NCBI GenBank assembly: GCA_950097015.1
Contig: CATNEN010000038.1
Location: 30,038,501 to 30,102,500 of the forward strand
DNA length: 64,000 nt
From: Macrostomum hystrix
Taxonomy: Eukaryota; Platyhelminthes; Macrostomidae
Direction: 5' to 3'
The notes under the pieces are model-generated. The model was not told where the DNA came from. It was given only the letters and a program-made list of their open reading frames with translations, and searched no databases. Both the position numbers and the translations under genes were made by a program. This document shows, one piece after another, positions 21,407-33,900 of this stretch; within the stretch, counting starts at the first letter, position 1, and each line of letters begins with the position of its first letter.

Positions 21407-24400
21407 TTGGTGTATGATCCTTTCAGATCCCTTTTTAGTTCATGATCCTCTCAGATCCCATTTTAGTTCATGATCCTCTCAGATCCCATGTTAATTTATG
21501 ATCCTTTCAGATCCCATGTTAGTTCATGATCCTCTCAGATCCCATTTTAGTTCATGATCCTCTCAGATCCCAATTTAGTTTATGATCCTTTCAGATCCCA
21601 TGTTAGTTCATGATCCTCTCAGATCCCATGTTAGTTCATGATCCTCTCAGATCCCATGTTAGTTCAGGATCCTTTCAGATCCCATGTTAGTTTATGATCC
21701 TCTCAGATCCCATGTTAGTTTATGATCCTCTCAGATCCCATGTTAGTTCATGATCCTCTCAGATCCCATGTTAGTTTCTGATCCTTTCAGATCCGATTTT
21801 AGTTTATGATCCTCTCAGATCCCATGTTAGTTTATGATCCTTTCAGATCCCATGTTAGTTCAGGATCCTTTCAGATCCCAGGTTAGTTTATGATCCTTTC
21901 AGATCCCATGTTAGTTTATGATCCTTTCAGATCCCATGTTAGTTCAGGATCCTTTCAGATCCCATGTTAATTTATGATCCTTTCAGATCCCATGTTAGTT
22001 TAGGATCCTCTCAGATCCCATGTTAGTTTATGATCCTTTCAGATCCCATGTTAGTTCAGGATCCTTTCAGATCCCATGTTAGTTTGTGATCCTTTCAGAT
22101 CCGATTTTAGTTTATGATCCTTGCAGATCCCATGTTAGTTTGTGATCCTTTCAGATCCGATTTTAGTTTATGATCCTCTCAGATCCCATTTTAGTTCATG
22201 ATCCTCTCAGATCCCAATTTAGTTTATGATCCTTTCAGATCCCATTTTAGTTTATGATCCTTTCAGATCCCATGTTAGTTCATAATCCTCTCAGATCCCA
22301 TGTTAGTTCAGGATCCTTTCAGATCCCATGTTAGTTCATGATCCTCTCAGATCCCATGTTAGTTTGTGATCCTTTCAGATCCGATTTTAGTTTATGATCC
22401 TCTCAGATCCCATTTTAGTTCATGATCCTCTCAGATCCCAATTTAGTTTATGATCCTTTCAGATCCCATTTTAGTTTATGATCCTTTCAGATCCCATGTT
22501 AGTTTATGATCCTCTCAGATCCCAATTTAGTTTATGATCCTTTCAGATCCCATTTTAGTTCAGGATCCTTTCAGATCCCATGTTAGTTCATGATCCTCTC
22601 AGATCCCATTTTAGTTCATGATCCTCTCAGATCCCAATTTAGTTTATGATCCTTTCAGATCCCATGTTAGTTCATGATCCTCTCAGATCCCATGTTAGTT
22701 CATGATCCTCTCAGATCCCATGTTAGTTCAGGATCCTTTCAGATCCCATGTTAGTTTATGATCCTCTCAGATCCCATGTTAGTTTATGATCCTCTCAGAT
22801 CCCATGTTAGTTCATGATCCTCTCAGATCCCATGTTAGTTTGTGATCCTTTCAGATCCGATTTTAGTTTATGATCCTCTCAGATCCCATGTTAGTTTATG
22901 ATCCTTTCAGATCCCATGTTAGTTCAGGATCCTTTCAGATCCCAGGTTAGTTTATGATCCTTTCAGATCCCATGTTAGTTTATGATCCTTTCAGATCCCA
23001 TGTTAGTTCAGGATCCTTTCAGATCCCATGTTAATTTATGATCCTTTCAGATCCCATGTTAGTTTAGGATCCTCTCAGATCCCATGTTAGTTTATGATCC
23101 TTTCAGATCCCATGTTAGTTCAGGATCCTTTCAGATCCCATGTTAGTTTGTGATCCTTTCAGATCCGATTTTAGTTTATGATCCTTGCAGATCCCATGTT
23201 AGTTTGTGATCCTTTCAGATCCGATTTTAGTTTATGATCCTCTCAGATCCCATTTTAGTTCATGATCCTCTCAGATCCCAATTTAGTTTATGATCCTTTC
23301 AGATCCCATTTTAGTTTATGATCCTTTCAGATCCCATGTTAGTTCATAATCCTCTCAGATCCCATGTTAGTTCAGGATCCTTTCAGATCCCATGTTAGTT
23401 CATGATCCTCTCAGATCCCATGTTAGTTTGTGATCCTTTCAGATCCGATTTTAGTTTATGATCCTCTCAGATCCCATTTTAGTTCATGATCCTCTCAGAT
23501 CCCAATTTAGTTTATGATCCTTTCAGATCCCATTTTAGTTTATGATCCTTTCAGATCCCATGTTAGTTTATGATCCTCTCAGATCCCAATTTAGTTTATG
23601 ATCCTTTCAGATCCCATTTTAGTTCAGGATCCTTTCAGATCCCATGTTAGTTCATGATCCTCTCAGATCCCATGTTAGTTTGTGATCCTTTCAGATCCGA
23701 TTTTAGTTTATGATCCTCTCAGATCCCATGTTAGTTCAGGATCCTTTCAGATTCCATGTTAGTTTATGATCCTTTCAGATCCCATGTTAGTTCATGATCC
23801 TCTCAGATCCCATGTTAGTTCATGATCCTTTCAGATCCCATGTTAGTTCAGGATCCTTTCAGATTCCATGTTAGTTTATGATCCTTTCAGATCCCATGTT
23901 AGTTCAGGATCCTTTCAGATTCCATGTTAGTTCATGATCCTTTCAGATCCCATGTTAGTTCAGGATCCTTTCAGATCCCATGTTAGTTCATGATCCTTTC
24001 AGATCCCATGTTAGTTCAGGATCCTTTCAGATCCCATGTTAGTTCAGGATCCTTTCAGATTCCATGTTAGTTTATGATCCTTTCAGATCCCATGTTAGTT
24101 CATGATCCTTTCAGATCCCATGTTAGTCCATGATCCTCTCAGATCCCATGTTAGTTTATGATCCTTTCAGATCCGATTTTAGTTTATGATCCTCTCAGAT
24201 CCCATTTTAGTTCATGATCCTCTCAGATCCCAATTTAGTTTATGATCCCTTCAGATCCCATTTTAGTTCATGATCCTCTCAGATCCCATGTTAGTTCATG
24301 ATCCTCTCAGATCCCATTTTAGTTCATGATCCTCTCAGATCCCAATTTAGTTTATGATCCCTTCAGATCCCATTTTAGTTTATGATCCTCTCAGATCCCA

Positions 24401-24708
24401 TGTTAGTTCATGATCCTCTCAGATCCTATTTTAGTTCATGATCCTCTCAGATCCTATTTTAGTTCATGATCCTCTCAGATCCTATTTTAGTTCATGATCC
24501 TCTCAGATCCTATTTTAGTTCATGATCCTCTCAGATCCTATTTTAGTTCATGATCCTCTCAGATCCTATTTTAGTTCATGATCCTCTCAGATCCTATTTT
24601 AGTTCATGATCCTCTCAGATCCTATTTTAGTTCATGATCCTCTCAGATCCTATTTTAGTTCATGATCCTCTCAGATCCTATTTTAGTTCATGATCCTCTC
24701 AGATCCCG
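21407..24708. repeat. 28-bp minisatellite, about 118 copies, with higher-order duplication
   Basis: Unit starts ttagttcatgatcctytcag and continues atcccatg. It runs for about 3.3 kb between the TLC paralogues. Variant units (cccaggttag at about 21879 and 22943; atccttgcag at about 22115 and 23179) recur exactly 1064 bp (38 units) apart, so a block of roughly 0.8 kb was duplicated within the array. The right end is a homogeneous run with atcctattttag. Confidence 0.97.
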
Positions 24709-24775
24709 AGTCTGCTATGAAACATCTCATAGCCTCACTGCTGTTCACGTGCTCATGAACAGTGGCCATAATTTC

Positions 24776-24777
24776 AG
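24776..24777 (+). other. 3' splice site upstream of TLC-B ATG (possible trans-splice acceptor)
   Basis: cataatttcag|ttt, phase 0 with the TLC-B frame, eight codons before ATG 24802. A second AG at 24799-24800 directly precedes that ATG. Confidence 0.35.
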
Positions 24778-25380
24778 TTTCGCGGTGGAAGCCGTTCCAG
24801 AATGGTGGTGGCGATTTTCTCATGGATTAACGCATTCGGAACGGCCGCCTTCATCGGCTTCACCCATCTGAACTTCATCCTGAGTCCGCGCCTCTGTCAG
24901 GCCGTCTGTCCGGCCGTCTATAGCCGGCTCACCCGCGAAGAAAGACTGGAATGGGACGCCAGGGTTGGCTCCACAGTGCACGCAATACTCTGCTGCCTCG
25001 TCTGCCTCCTCTGCTGGACCTGGCAGCCTTCTAGCCTATTTGAAGATCCCGACAATGTCGGTGGTCATTGGTGGCTGCTGACCGTTGCCATGGTGATCAT
25101 GGGTGGCTACATGCTGGCTGACGCTTTGGGCATGCTTGCCTATATGACCGGGCAGGACATGATGCCTTATCTGGTGCACCATGTCCTAGCACTGCTCTGC
25201 TTTCAGTACTGTACGCACTACCACATGCTGCAGTATTTTGCTCTGTTCCGATTGGCTACCGAGTCTAGTACACCGTTCGTCAACCTGCTGTGGTTCTTGA
25301 GGGTGTCCGGCTACCGCGAGAAAGCGCCTGGGTTAAACTTAGCGAATTCCCTAGCCTTGCTGGTGAGCTTCGAGTCTTTA

Positions 25381-25463
<83 letters not shown>

Positions 25464-25468
25464 GGCTA

Positions 25469-25515
<47 letters not shown>

Positions 25516-25552
25516 GGCTTTCTGTCTGTCTGTCTGTCTGTCTGTCTGGCTA

Positions 25553-25644
<92 letters not shown>

Positions 25645-26160
25645 GATGTCTGTCTGTCTGTCAATCTATTTTTTGTGGCCGCTAGCCAAATAAGCGAGGC
25701 GAGACTGAGTCAAGTTAACCAAAGGAGAGCCGTGCTTACATATTCCTGAACGTCACATGTACATCGATTATATGGGTACACTATGAGCAGATGTGCACTT
25801 AGGCCATACACAACACTATTTATTTCTTAGTATTCACACATTTTTACCTATACTTTTTAGGTGTCATTCGCCACCTTCCGGATCATACTGATGCCACTGT
25901 ACTGGCTGAAGGTAATCAACTTCACGACTGGACGTGGTTTTGAGTTTCCCAGTCGTCATCCGGTAGTTTTCTTACTGTGGATTACTTTCAGCTTTGTGTT
26001 GGACGTTTTAAATATCGTCTGGTTTAGACGGCTGCTAATTGGTGGTTGGAAACTTTTTCGAGATAAACAAAATAATCGACCGGAAACTGGCGCTATTTCT
26101 GTTGCTGCTGCTGCTGCTGCTGCTACTGTCGCTGCAGCCCCAACTGCAGCTCAACAGTAG
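24778..26160 (+). CDS. TLC-domain membrane protein B (TLCD4/TMEM56-like)
   Basis: Two exons: 24778-25362 (first ATG 24802) and 25861-26160 (TAG), joined in phase 0. From ATG 24802 the product is 286 residues. It parallels TLC-A step by step: [35 protein letters not shown], the His pair [34 protein letters not shown] at the exon end, then [17 protein letters not shown] in exon 2. The C-terminus ends in an Ala-rich run encoded by (GCT)n. The intron 25363-25860 holds a (TCTG)n microsatellite, and reading through it gives a spurious ORF extension of about 130 residues. Likely a lipid-related endomembrane protein, by family membership. Confidence 0.93.
25377..25660. repeat. (TCTG)n microsatellite in the TLC-B intron
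   Basis: About 70 copies with a few ggct/gctt interruptions, starting 14 nt after the donor GTGAGC. Confidence 0.98.
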
Positions 26161-26416
26161 CTGTACTTACATATTTTACAATCCTTATTTTCAATTTGCA
26201 CGTTTAGTACACCGGCGTATACTAAGGCCGTCAGATATTTTTTTAGAAAGTGGAAACTTTACGTATCTTTAACAATTCTTTTGATAAGATTTATATTATT
26301 TAACTATTTTTGTTAGTGTCGATCGAGTTACTGAGAAAAATTGTGAATTCAACACTTCATTTTTCTAATAGACAGTGGTTGACAACATTGAAAGGAGATG
26401 CGATTGAGAAATAAGA
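26161..26416. other. 3' flank of TLC-B
   Basis: AT-rich, no gene seen. Confidence 0.4.
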
Positions 26417-26890
26417 GACTGGAGAGCTAGAGATTGAGACAGGGGAGAGAATAGGCACAGGTGAGATGAGACACGGGAGAGATGTGACACGGGAGAGATG
26501 AGACGGGGAGAGAATAGGCACAGGAGAGATGAGACACGGGAGAGATGAGACGGGGAGAGAATAGGCACAGGTGAGATGAGACACGGGAGAGATGTGACAC
26601 GGGAGAGATGTGACACGGGAGAGATGAGACGGGGAGAGAATAGGCACAGGTGAGATGAGACACGGGAGAGATGAGACGGGGAGAGAATAGGCACAGGTGA
26701 GATGAGACACGGGAGAGATGTGACACGGGAGAGATGAGACGGGGAGAGAATAGGCACAGGAGAGATGAGACACGGGAGAGATGAGACGGGGAGAGAATAG
26801 GCACAGGTGAGATGAGACACAGGTGAGATGAGACACGGGAGAGATGTGACACGGGGAGAGATGAGACGCGGGAGAGATAAGACGAGACTA
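26417..26890. repeat. Purine-rich compound minisatellite (gagatgagacacggga)
   Basis: Higher-order array of gagatgagacacggga, gagatgtgacacggga and gagatgagacgggga-gagaataggcacag modules. It produces long false ORFs on the minus strand. Confidence 0.9.
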
Positions 26891-27644
26891 TATTTGGACG
26901 GGATAGTAAGTCGTATTTAGGGGATCTACAGCGCGCAATCTGACCCAAATTGTGAAAGAGAACTTTTCAAAAAGAAGCCGATCAATTTGGTTAAAAGAAC
27001 AAAATTAATTTTCATATCAAACAGTATCTTATTCATATTTGTCACACTTTGAAGTCCTAATTAAGCTAGCCTCGCTTGAGCATAGCAGCTAATAGAAGTC
27101 GATTAAAGTCGCCGCTAGCTTACAAGCCCCTATTTTATTTTTTTGTTATTCTTGTCTCACTTAAACAAAGTGCATTTATAGTCAGTTTTCTATATCGTTT
27201 TTCCCCAGCTTCAGCTTTGTTTATTTAGTTAGCTTCTCATCATTGTTTGGTTGTGTTTTTCCTTGCGTTTCATCTAAAATAGGACTAACTTTAATTTGTT
27301 CAGGAGCTGATATTTTACTTAAACAATGTACATTTCATTCTACGAGCTAGTTTTCGATCTGATAATTCCTCTATTTTCTTTTAACTTCTTAATCCTAGTG
27401 CAATGCGATACAGTTCAAGTTTAATTGCGCTGTATTTATTTACAACTTCTGGCCATATACTAAAGCAGATTTTATTAGTTTTTTGTCTTTTTCTTAACTC
27501 TCATTGAAAGAGAAACATGTATGAAAATATACATTTGGCAAAGAGAAAAGTGCACATGGATATTTTATGTCTGGTATCGGCAAAAATTCACAACGCTTTA
27601 TATGGTAACAATTTTATTGAATAAAAATAAATTTGCAAGCTTTG
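26891..27644. other. AT-rich intergenic DNA between convergent genes
   Basis: No coding pattern or array. It separates TLC-B (+) from the polyQ gene (-). Confidence 0.5.
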
Positions 27645-27650
27645 TTTATT
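27645..27650 (-). terminator. AATAAA poly(A) signal of the polyQ gene (minus strand)
   Basis: TTTATT on the + strand, 57 nt downstream of the minus-strand stop. A second one lies at 27613. Confidence 0.5.
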
Positions 27651-27706
27651 GTCTCATTTAGTAAGTCTCTTTTCTGAGTATGCGACCTGTTGAGCAGGTG
27701 CTGGTC

Positions 27707-27821
27707 TCAGCACTGGTCGCCCTGCACAGCCTGCGGATGCCTTGCACTCCTGGCTAATAGCATCTGGTTGCTATGGGCGCTATTCACTGCGCCCATTGTC
27801 TCCATGGTCCACCAGATATTT

Positions 27822-27867
<46 letters not shown>

Positions 27868-28165
27868 CTTTCTGCTGGAACTGCTGCTTTTGCTGCAGCT
27901 GCTCCTTCTGCTGATAATACGATTGCGGACTATAAATTTTGGCGTCTGTGTAAGAGAAGTTGTGCAAATTTTTCCCTTGGTATTGCGACGCCTGCGCCTC
28001 AGGTTGTAACGATGTCGCAAAACCGTTGCCCGGCTGCTGCTGCTGCTGCTGCTGCTGCTCGGTCGAGGCTCCGTACTGAGCGCGACGCCAGCCAAAAAAA
28101 AGACGTCCGCCGAAGGTCGATTCTGAACTGGCACGCGAACGAGTCCATTCACCGTCGCTTGCACT

Positions 28166-28196
<31 letters not shown>

Positions 28197-28822
28197 TTCT
28201 GCTGCTTCCGTTGCTTCCCTGCAGCTACACGTTTAGCTACTGGCGATTGCATTACAGCCTGCTGGGGCACTTGCTGGCTGATAGTTCGGTGGTCCTGGTA
28301 GAGTTGGTTTTCGTAGTATGGATTAGTGTACGTGCTGACACTGGGTGCGGCTGATACAGGTCGAGTTCGCACCGCCCGATGGTAATACTCCTGTTGCGGC
28401 CGCTGCTCACGTATCGCTGACAGATCAGCTGCTCTTGTGCCCAGAACTGGTCGGGTCTTGACGCGGCTTCTGTGACGTCCGTCATCGTTGTTGTCATCTT
28501 TCGGGTCGAAATCGCGAGAGTCTGACACGCCAACGGAGTGACGCTCGCTTAGACGCTCTGGCGTCCAAGGTTGGCTCTTGTGTGGACGGGGTGTGACCAA
28601 CGCCTGGTCGTCCTGCTCATCTTCCGGAGCAAAGTTGATGACCCGAGTCTGAAATAGTTTTTAATCATCGACAAAAGTATTCGAAACTTTTTGGCCGAAT
28701 TCAAACTATTAATTAATTACCTTTTCCTCGTAAGCTACTGGACCACCGTGGAGTCGCTGCTGATAGAAGCGCCGTTCGTTATGCTGTTTTGGTTGCTGCT
28801 GCTGTTGCTGCTGCTGTTGCAT
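27707..28822 (-). CDS. Glutamine-rich protein of unknown function
   Basis: Two exons on the minus strand: 28822-28721 (ATG, 34 codons) and 28648-27707 (313 codons plus TGA), joined in phase 0 across a 72-bp GT-AG intron; 347 residues. Exon 1 opens with a polyQ run, then HNERRFYQQRLHGGPVAYEE. Exon 2 has TRVINFAPEDEQDDQALVTP, an acidic patch (FDPKDDNNDDG), RVKTRPVLGTRAADLSAIRE, a Tyr-rich TYTNPYYENQLYQD, and at least four further Gln runs from (CAG)n tracts. No signal peptide, transmembrane helix or known domain seen. The non-repetitive segments look like real protein (balanced composition, good splice sites, a downstream poly(A) signal), but I do not recognise the family. A largely disordered protein is likely. 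Confidence 0.75.
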
Positions 28823-29630
28823 GTCTCTTGTTTGTTGAGTTTCGTGTAGCGTCTATCTTCTCTCCTTGGAAACTATTTCTTTAGCATTGACTAAGCGCCT
28901 GATGCTTTATTGTCGTTCTTCTCGTGAATTCCTCTGCCTGCATGACGCCACATGGGGTTTCTTTTTTAGCTTTACTGGACAGTCTCATCGCGATGGTGTA
29001 GATGTACTCAGTCTGGGCTGCATAATTGAGTATAGTGCACTTTCCTTGACCGTTTGTCAACAGATTGTTAGCAGGGTGTGTTAGGGTTAGAGTTTCTTGG
29101 AGCCACTTCGCGACACTGTGGGGTTTCCTCATTGCTTCCAGAGCAATGGCACCCTAGCAGCACTCTACCTGGTTAGGAATCATCGCTAAAATTGTGCAGC
29201 TGACACGATGCGAATATTTTTTGCTTGCCTGTCTGTCTTCACATAGAAGGAAACTATGCGAGCCTCCTTCCTTTAGTTGTCATCTGTTCGTAAGCGCTAA
29301 CACCGTGTGGACTCAAAATTGTTTCTCAGGGCCGAATCTTTATTGAGGCGTTGACAATGCAAAGATTTGAAATACTAGTTGGCTAGTCGTTTTCCTAAAA
29401 CACTTTGTTTAGTCTGTGCACCTCAATATCATGCGTCTTTTATTATGCATCGTTTGGCCATTTTTTATCAGCATTATCAGCACCAGCTGCTCGAAAGACA
29501 TTGAAACTTGGCGAATGATCATACGAGCTCGTAATTATAAATATAATTTGTACACAGTTGATCATAGATAGTCAGTATGCTTGAGCACACTTAAAAGGAA
29601 GTAAATCAGCCCGTAGTTCTTCGGGCTGTA
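28823..29630. other. Intergenic DNA, nothing recognised
   Basis: No supported gene. Short ORFs here lack splice or codon evidence. A lone ttagggttag lies near 29080. Confidence 0.4.
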
Positions 29631-29636
29631 TAGTAT

Positions 29637-29935
29637 TTTCCCCCTGGGGAAAGATCACGGGGTATTTCAAATGCCCGCTGCCTACCTCACGACAGTTCCC
29701 AAACCGAATGACCTATTTTCGTAAAAGTCCAACAAATGGATCGAAAATTTCCACCCTTTACGAATAACTAACTTTCAAAGCCGTCCGACGTCAGGATTGT
29801 TGAGATTATGCCTTTATTGGTGGTTTTTGCCACCGTGGAGGATCGTTGATTTTTATGGCGATTGGCAGAATACGGAAAAAATGTGGGTATTAGAAATACC
29901 TGTATTTACAAACTCTGTGTGCTACCGTTCCACTA
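29637..29935. repeat. Dispersed repeat family C copy
   Basis: Contains ctggggaaagatcacggggt, atttcaaatgcccgctgcc, gttcccaaaccgaatgacct and, later, gtgggtattagaaatacc. Shared with 15855-16480 and, inverted, 41230-41540. Unclassified. Confidence 0.55.
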
Positions 29936-30932
29936 TTGAACCCCCACTTAATTGTTGCCATGCCAACATGCTTGGCAGCTGAATACACTGTTTCTGCTGT
30001 AGTTTCGGCTGCAATCAATCCTAATTCTAACTGATTAATAATGTATTTAAATTGTTTTAGATTTATATAATCAATTATTTATGTTTTTCAGGCTAGAAAT
30101 CGACACTAAATGCGGCTACTCATATTCGATTACACATATTCTCTCTGACTATATTTTGTCAACAATATGCTTGGTTATGAATAATCATATTCTACTCAAA
30201 GTAGAAGCATAGAAAAACAGTAAACTATAGTTTCTATCATTAAAATAAAACTGTTTTTCCAGACTTTCAACTTTAAACGGACAGTCCAGTTTAGGGTCAT
30301 TAGCAGTAGTCACGTAAATCTACATTTTTATCTCATTTTATCTCTTCTCTCACATTCTCAACCTTTGCTTTATTGAGAAAAAAACACTGCTTTAATGCAA
30401 GACAATGTACACGAAAGCAATGAGCGTTTTCGCTGGTCTAAGCATGTACGCACAAAAGCAGCTCTTTTTTTCAACCCGTAGAAGATCTAAGACAAAATTG
30501 TCAGACTCGAATTTCATAGTGCCAGAGACCTGTTTCGGCTGTGTGCTCAAAGGATCGAGGTGGCTGTCCATTTGGAACAGCTGGAAGAATGGACTCTCGC
30601 CTTTAAATAGACGAAAAATATCGTTTATGACTTGCAATGCGAAGGACCTGCAACTGCTGCAATTCATAAACTGTTTCTTTCCGTCTGCCACTTCAGGCGC
30701 GCGTTCTGCGTCTCAGTCCATTGAGTTTATACTCGTAGCTCTCGTAGCCAACCTCATTGGCCTAAGTGAGCTGTAGAGACTAAAAAGGGGCTGCCACGGA
30801 CGATTAGTTTAGTTTTCTTGGTTCAGGTTCTCGTATGAAATATTCAGCAGCCCAGAACCTCATTAGGGCGTTGATCCGTGTGTCATCCGTCATCCGTTAA
30901 ATTATTAAGTAGTCACAATTAACGATCTGATC
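29936..30932. other. Intergenic DNA upstream of the 30933 gene
   Basis: No array. An ORF at 30405-30776 has an opposing ORF of similar size and no domain, so I do not call it a gene. Promoter elements not identified. Confidence 0.4.
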
Positions 30933-33900
30933 ATGGACGATTCGTACTATGATTCAATTGAGCCAAGCGCGACCACAATCTCAGGACCGCGGACACAGCA
31001 GCAGCGCAGGTCAGACAGTACCTCTGCGGCTATAAAATCTCCTTCTGTGGACCTCACCCTAGACTCGTTGGACGGCGACTTAGACGAAGATAGACGCGAA
31101 GACATCGCTGCAGACGACGAAGACGACTTTAGCCATGACCTTCTCAGCGATGAAGCTGCTGGAGTGAAGGAGTGCGACTGTGCCGAAATTAACGGAGGCG
31201 GAAGCAGTGTAGGAGCCAATCTGCTGGCTGGGGTGCGTCAGTACGTGAATCACCGCGGAGAGAACATGCTTCTCGCCAACGGCAGCAGCCGCGGCTCGAC
31301 GCCGAGCACCACCGCTGGCGGCGGAGCTACGAGGCATCGCGGACTATCGAGCGTTCGCTCCTTGCGTCATCGTCAGGAAGAATCAGCCGCTGAAAGAAGA
31401 CGAGCGTCGCTTGTGGAACGACAACGCCGACTGCAGGGCTCAACAGTTAGCAGAGATCTCGCAGATCTGGACGCTCTTGGCCGTGTATCAGCTGTCTCCG
31501 ACGAGCAGCTCGTGTATCTGCCGCAGCAGTTCGCGGGGCAGCCGCCGCAGACAGTTTCTAGACTACCCGGAGGCTACACCATCTTGGGACCGGCATTTGA
31601 AGACTCTCCGGTGGTGCCAACTTTCTCCGCCCCATTAAGAAATAGTTCAATCATGATGGCAGGAGCTGCGTTAAATGGTGACCGCTTTGGTGGTAGTCGG
31701 TGAGGAACTACCTTCCTTTCTACTTTACAATCGGTGTGTTTTCTATTGCGAGCCTACTAAGCTTGATACTCACAATCATTTCTAGACAAGACGTCACAGA
31801 CAGCGCCGCAATTGCTGCGACCGCGGCTACGACAACCGCTGTAGTTGCCGACTGTCCCGAGTGTCCAAGACTGCGCCATCGAATAGGTCAGCTCGAGTCG
31901 CAGGCCTCCTCACTGATGGAACAGCTGAGCGCTTCGCGGGCAGTCGTCGAGGCGTTGACGTCAGCTACAGCGACAGGCGCAGCTGGCGGTGTCGCTCGGG
32001 TTGACAAGGCCCTCCTGGCGGAGAACCGAACCCTCCGAGCTCAACTGGAAGCTGCCTCAGCCATGGGCAACGATCTGGACGATGTGCGTCGCGAATTGCG
32101 AGCAGCTGTTGCCGCATCTTCGCCAGCTGAAGCGGTGGAGCTGTCAGCTAGATCTCGACTGTTGGAGCAGCGTTGCGCTGAGCTGACTCAGAGCTGCGTT
32201 GACCTCAGGTCAGTATGAAAAATGTCTTCATTACATTTTTGGGACTGATTATCGACAATTTTCGTTGTCTTTCATACAACAGGCACGCCAATCACCAGCT
32301 GCAACTCAGTCTGGGCCGGGTGCGCGGCGTCCTGCCGGACCTCAGCGTTGCCGACATCGAGCTGCTCGAGCGTCGCTGGTGCGACCTGCCGACATCAATT
32401 GGCGCGCAACTGGAAGACGGCGACATCCTGGCTGACCGGGTGCGCGACGAGGAGGGCGTCGCTGACGAGCACAGTGTAGTGCAGTGCCTCTGGTATCGGT
32501 ACCAGGTCACAAAGAGAAGTCTGGGCGCTCTGCAGCTGCGCCTGGCATCACTGGGTGTGTCCTCCGCCAACCAGCTGGCTCACCTGGACAGCCTGGCCGA
32601 CTCCGCCGCTGCTAATTCCGCAGAGGTGGAAAGACTTCGCGATCAGCTGGCCGTCAAGGACGATGCCCTGCGTGCCCTGGAGGTCAGCGGCGCCGGAGTT
32701 GGAACTTCGTCATCAGAAGCCAACTTGACACGAGTTTTGGCCAGCCTGGAGCGAATGGATCATCTGCGGCCAGTCATGGCGGCCGCTGCCGCTGCGTCGG
32801 TAACCACTGAACCCTCCGCCGAAGTTGGCGAGCTGCGCAACCAGCTGGAAGTTTATCGCGAGAAACTGCACATGCTGGCTGACGAGAAGGCCCGCTTAGA
32901 AGAGGCCTTGCAGGAGGCTAGCGGCCTAGAGGAAACAAAACGCGAACGCGACGGCATCGCTGCGAATTTCGATCGCGTCAATCGACGCTGGGAGGCCGAC
33001 AAGGAGCGGCTGGACCGCCTGACAGCCGAGCTGACCGCTGCGAGGGAGCAGGCTCACGAGCTCCGTGGCTTCGAGTTCAAGTTCCAAGCTGCCGACGAGG
33101 AGCGGCGAAGCCTCCGCGATCAGGTCCGCGCGCTGACTGATCAGCTGACGAACTCCGGCAGAGACGTTCGCGAGCAGCTCAGTGGCAGGTTAGTGATAAC
33201 CTTGACGTCCGGCTAAATGGTTCAGTGTACTTCATTTCTAGTGTACAAAGTAATATCAGTTCAGGGAATAAGTTTACGATCAAAATACTTCTTCCAATCA
33301 TTATTCAGAGAGGACGCTCTGCGATCGGCCATTAACGAACGTGACGCAGCCATTCGAGAGGCGACCGAGCTTCGCTCTCAGCTCGAAGCCGAACGCCAGC
33401 GTCAACAGTCCGAGCGTCAGCAGTCCGAATCGCGCGGTGCCGACCTGGCTGCTCTGCGCCGGGAGTTGGAGCTCAGCAGACGTGTGGCTGCCACCCAGGA
33501 GGCTGAGAAGGAGCGCCTGATGGACGAGCTCAAGCGACTAAGCGCCGCGGCAGGCAGCGGAGAGTCCACAGTGCGGGAGCTTCGCGAACGCTGTGGTCAG
33601 ACTGTGAATCATCTGCGCAGATCCCTGCAGCTTGTACCAATGCTCGATGATGAGACTGAAGATGACACAAGTTCGACAAGGTTAGACGAAACCGCTCGAC
33701 TAGAGCTGCAGAGAGCTCGGAAGGCGCTTGAGGAACTTGAACGAGCCGCTAGAGATGCTGAATGGTGCCTCAGTGACACGGCGTATGCTTCAGCTGATGC
33801 GAATGCTCGATCGATTAGCGCTACTGCAGCTGCTGGAAGTGGCACAAATGCGGCTCAAGCAGCGGCTCTGGAATCGGCGCGTGCCGCAGCGGCCGAACTG

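Noticed and set aside
21407-24708. Possible CRISPR array
   Set aside because: Units are contiguous 28-mers with no unique spacers, in a eukaryotic gene context; a minisatellite.
26357-26948. Minus-strand ORFs rich in SHLSRVSS
   Set aside because: Purine-rich minisatellite; all three minus frames open.
30405-30776. 123-codon ORF upstream of the coiled-coil gene
   Set aside because: No domain, no splice or codon support, and an equally long ORF on the other strand.
31700-31785. Hydrophobic stretch (FYFTIGVFSIASLLSLILTI) as a transmembrane exon
   Set aside because: It falls in a short GT-AG intron whose removal joins the two coding frames in phase; pyrimidine-rich introns often translate as hydrophobic sequence.
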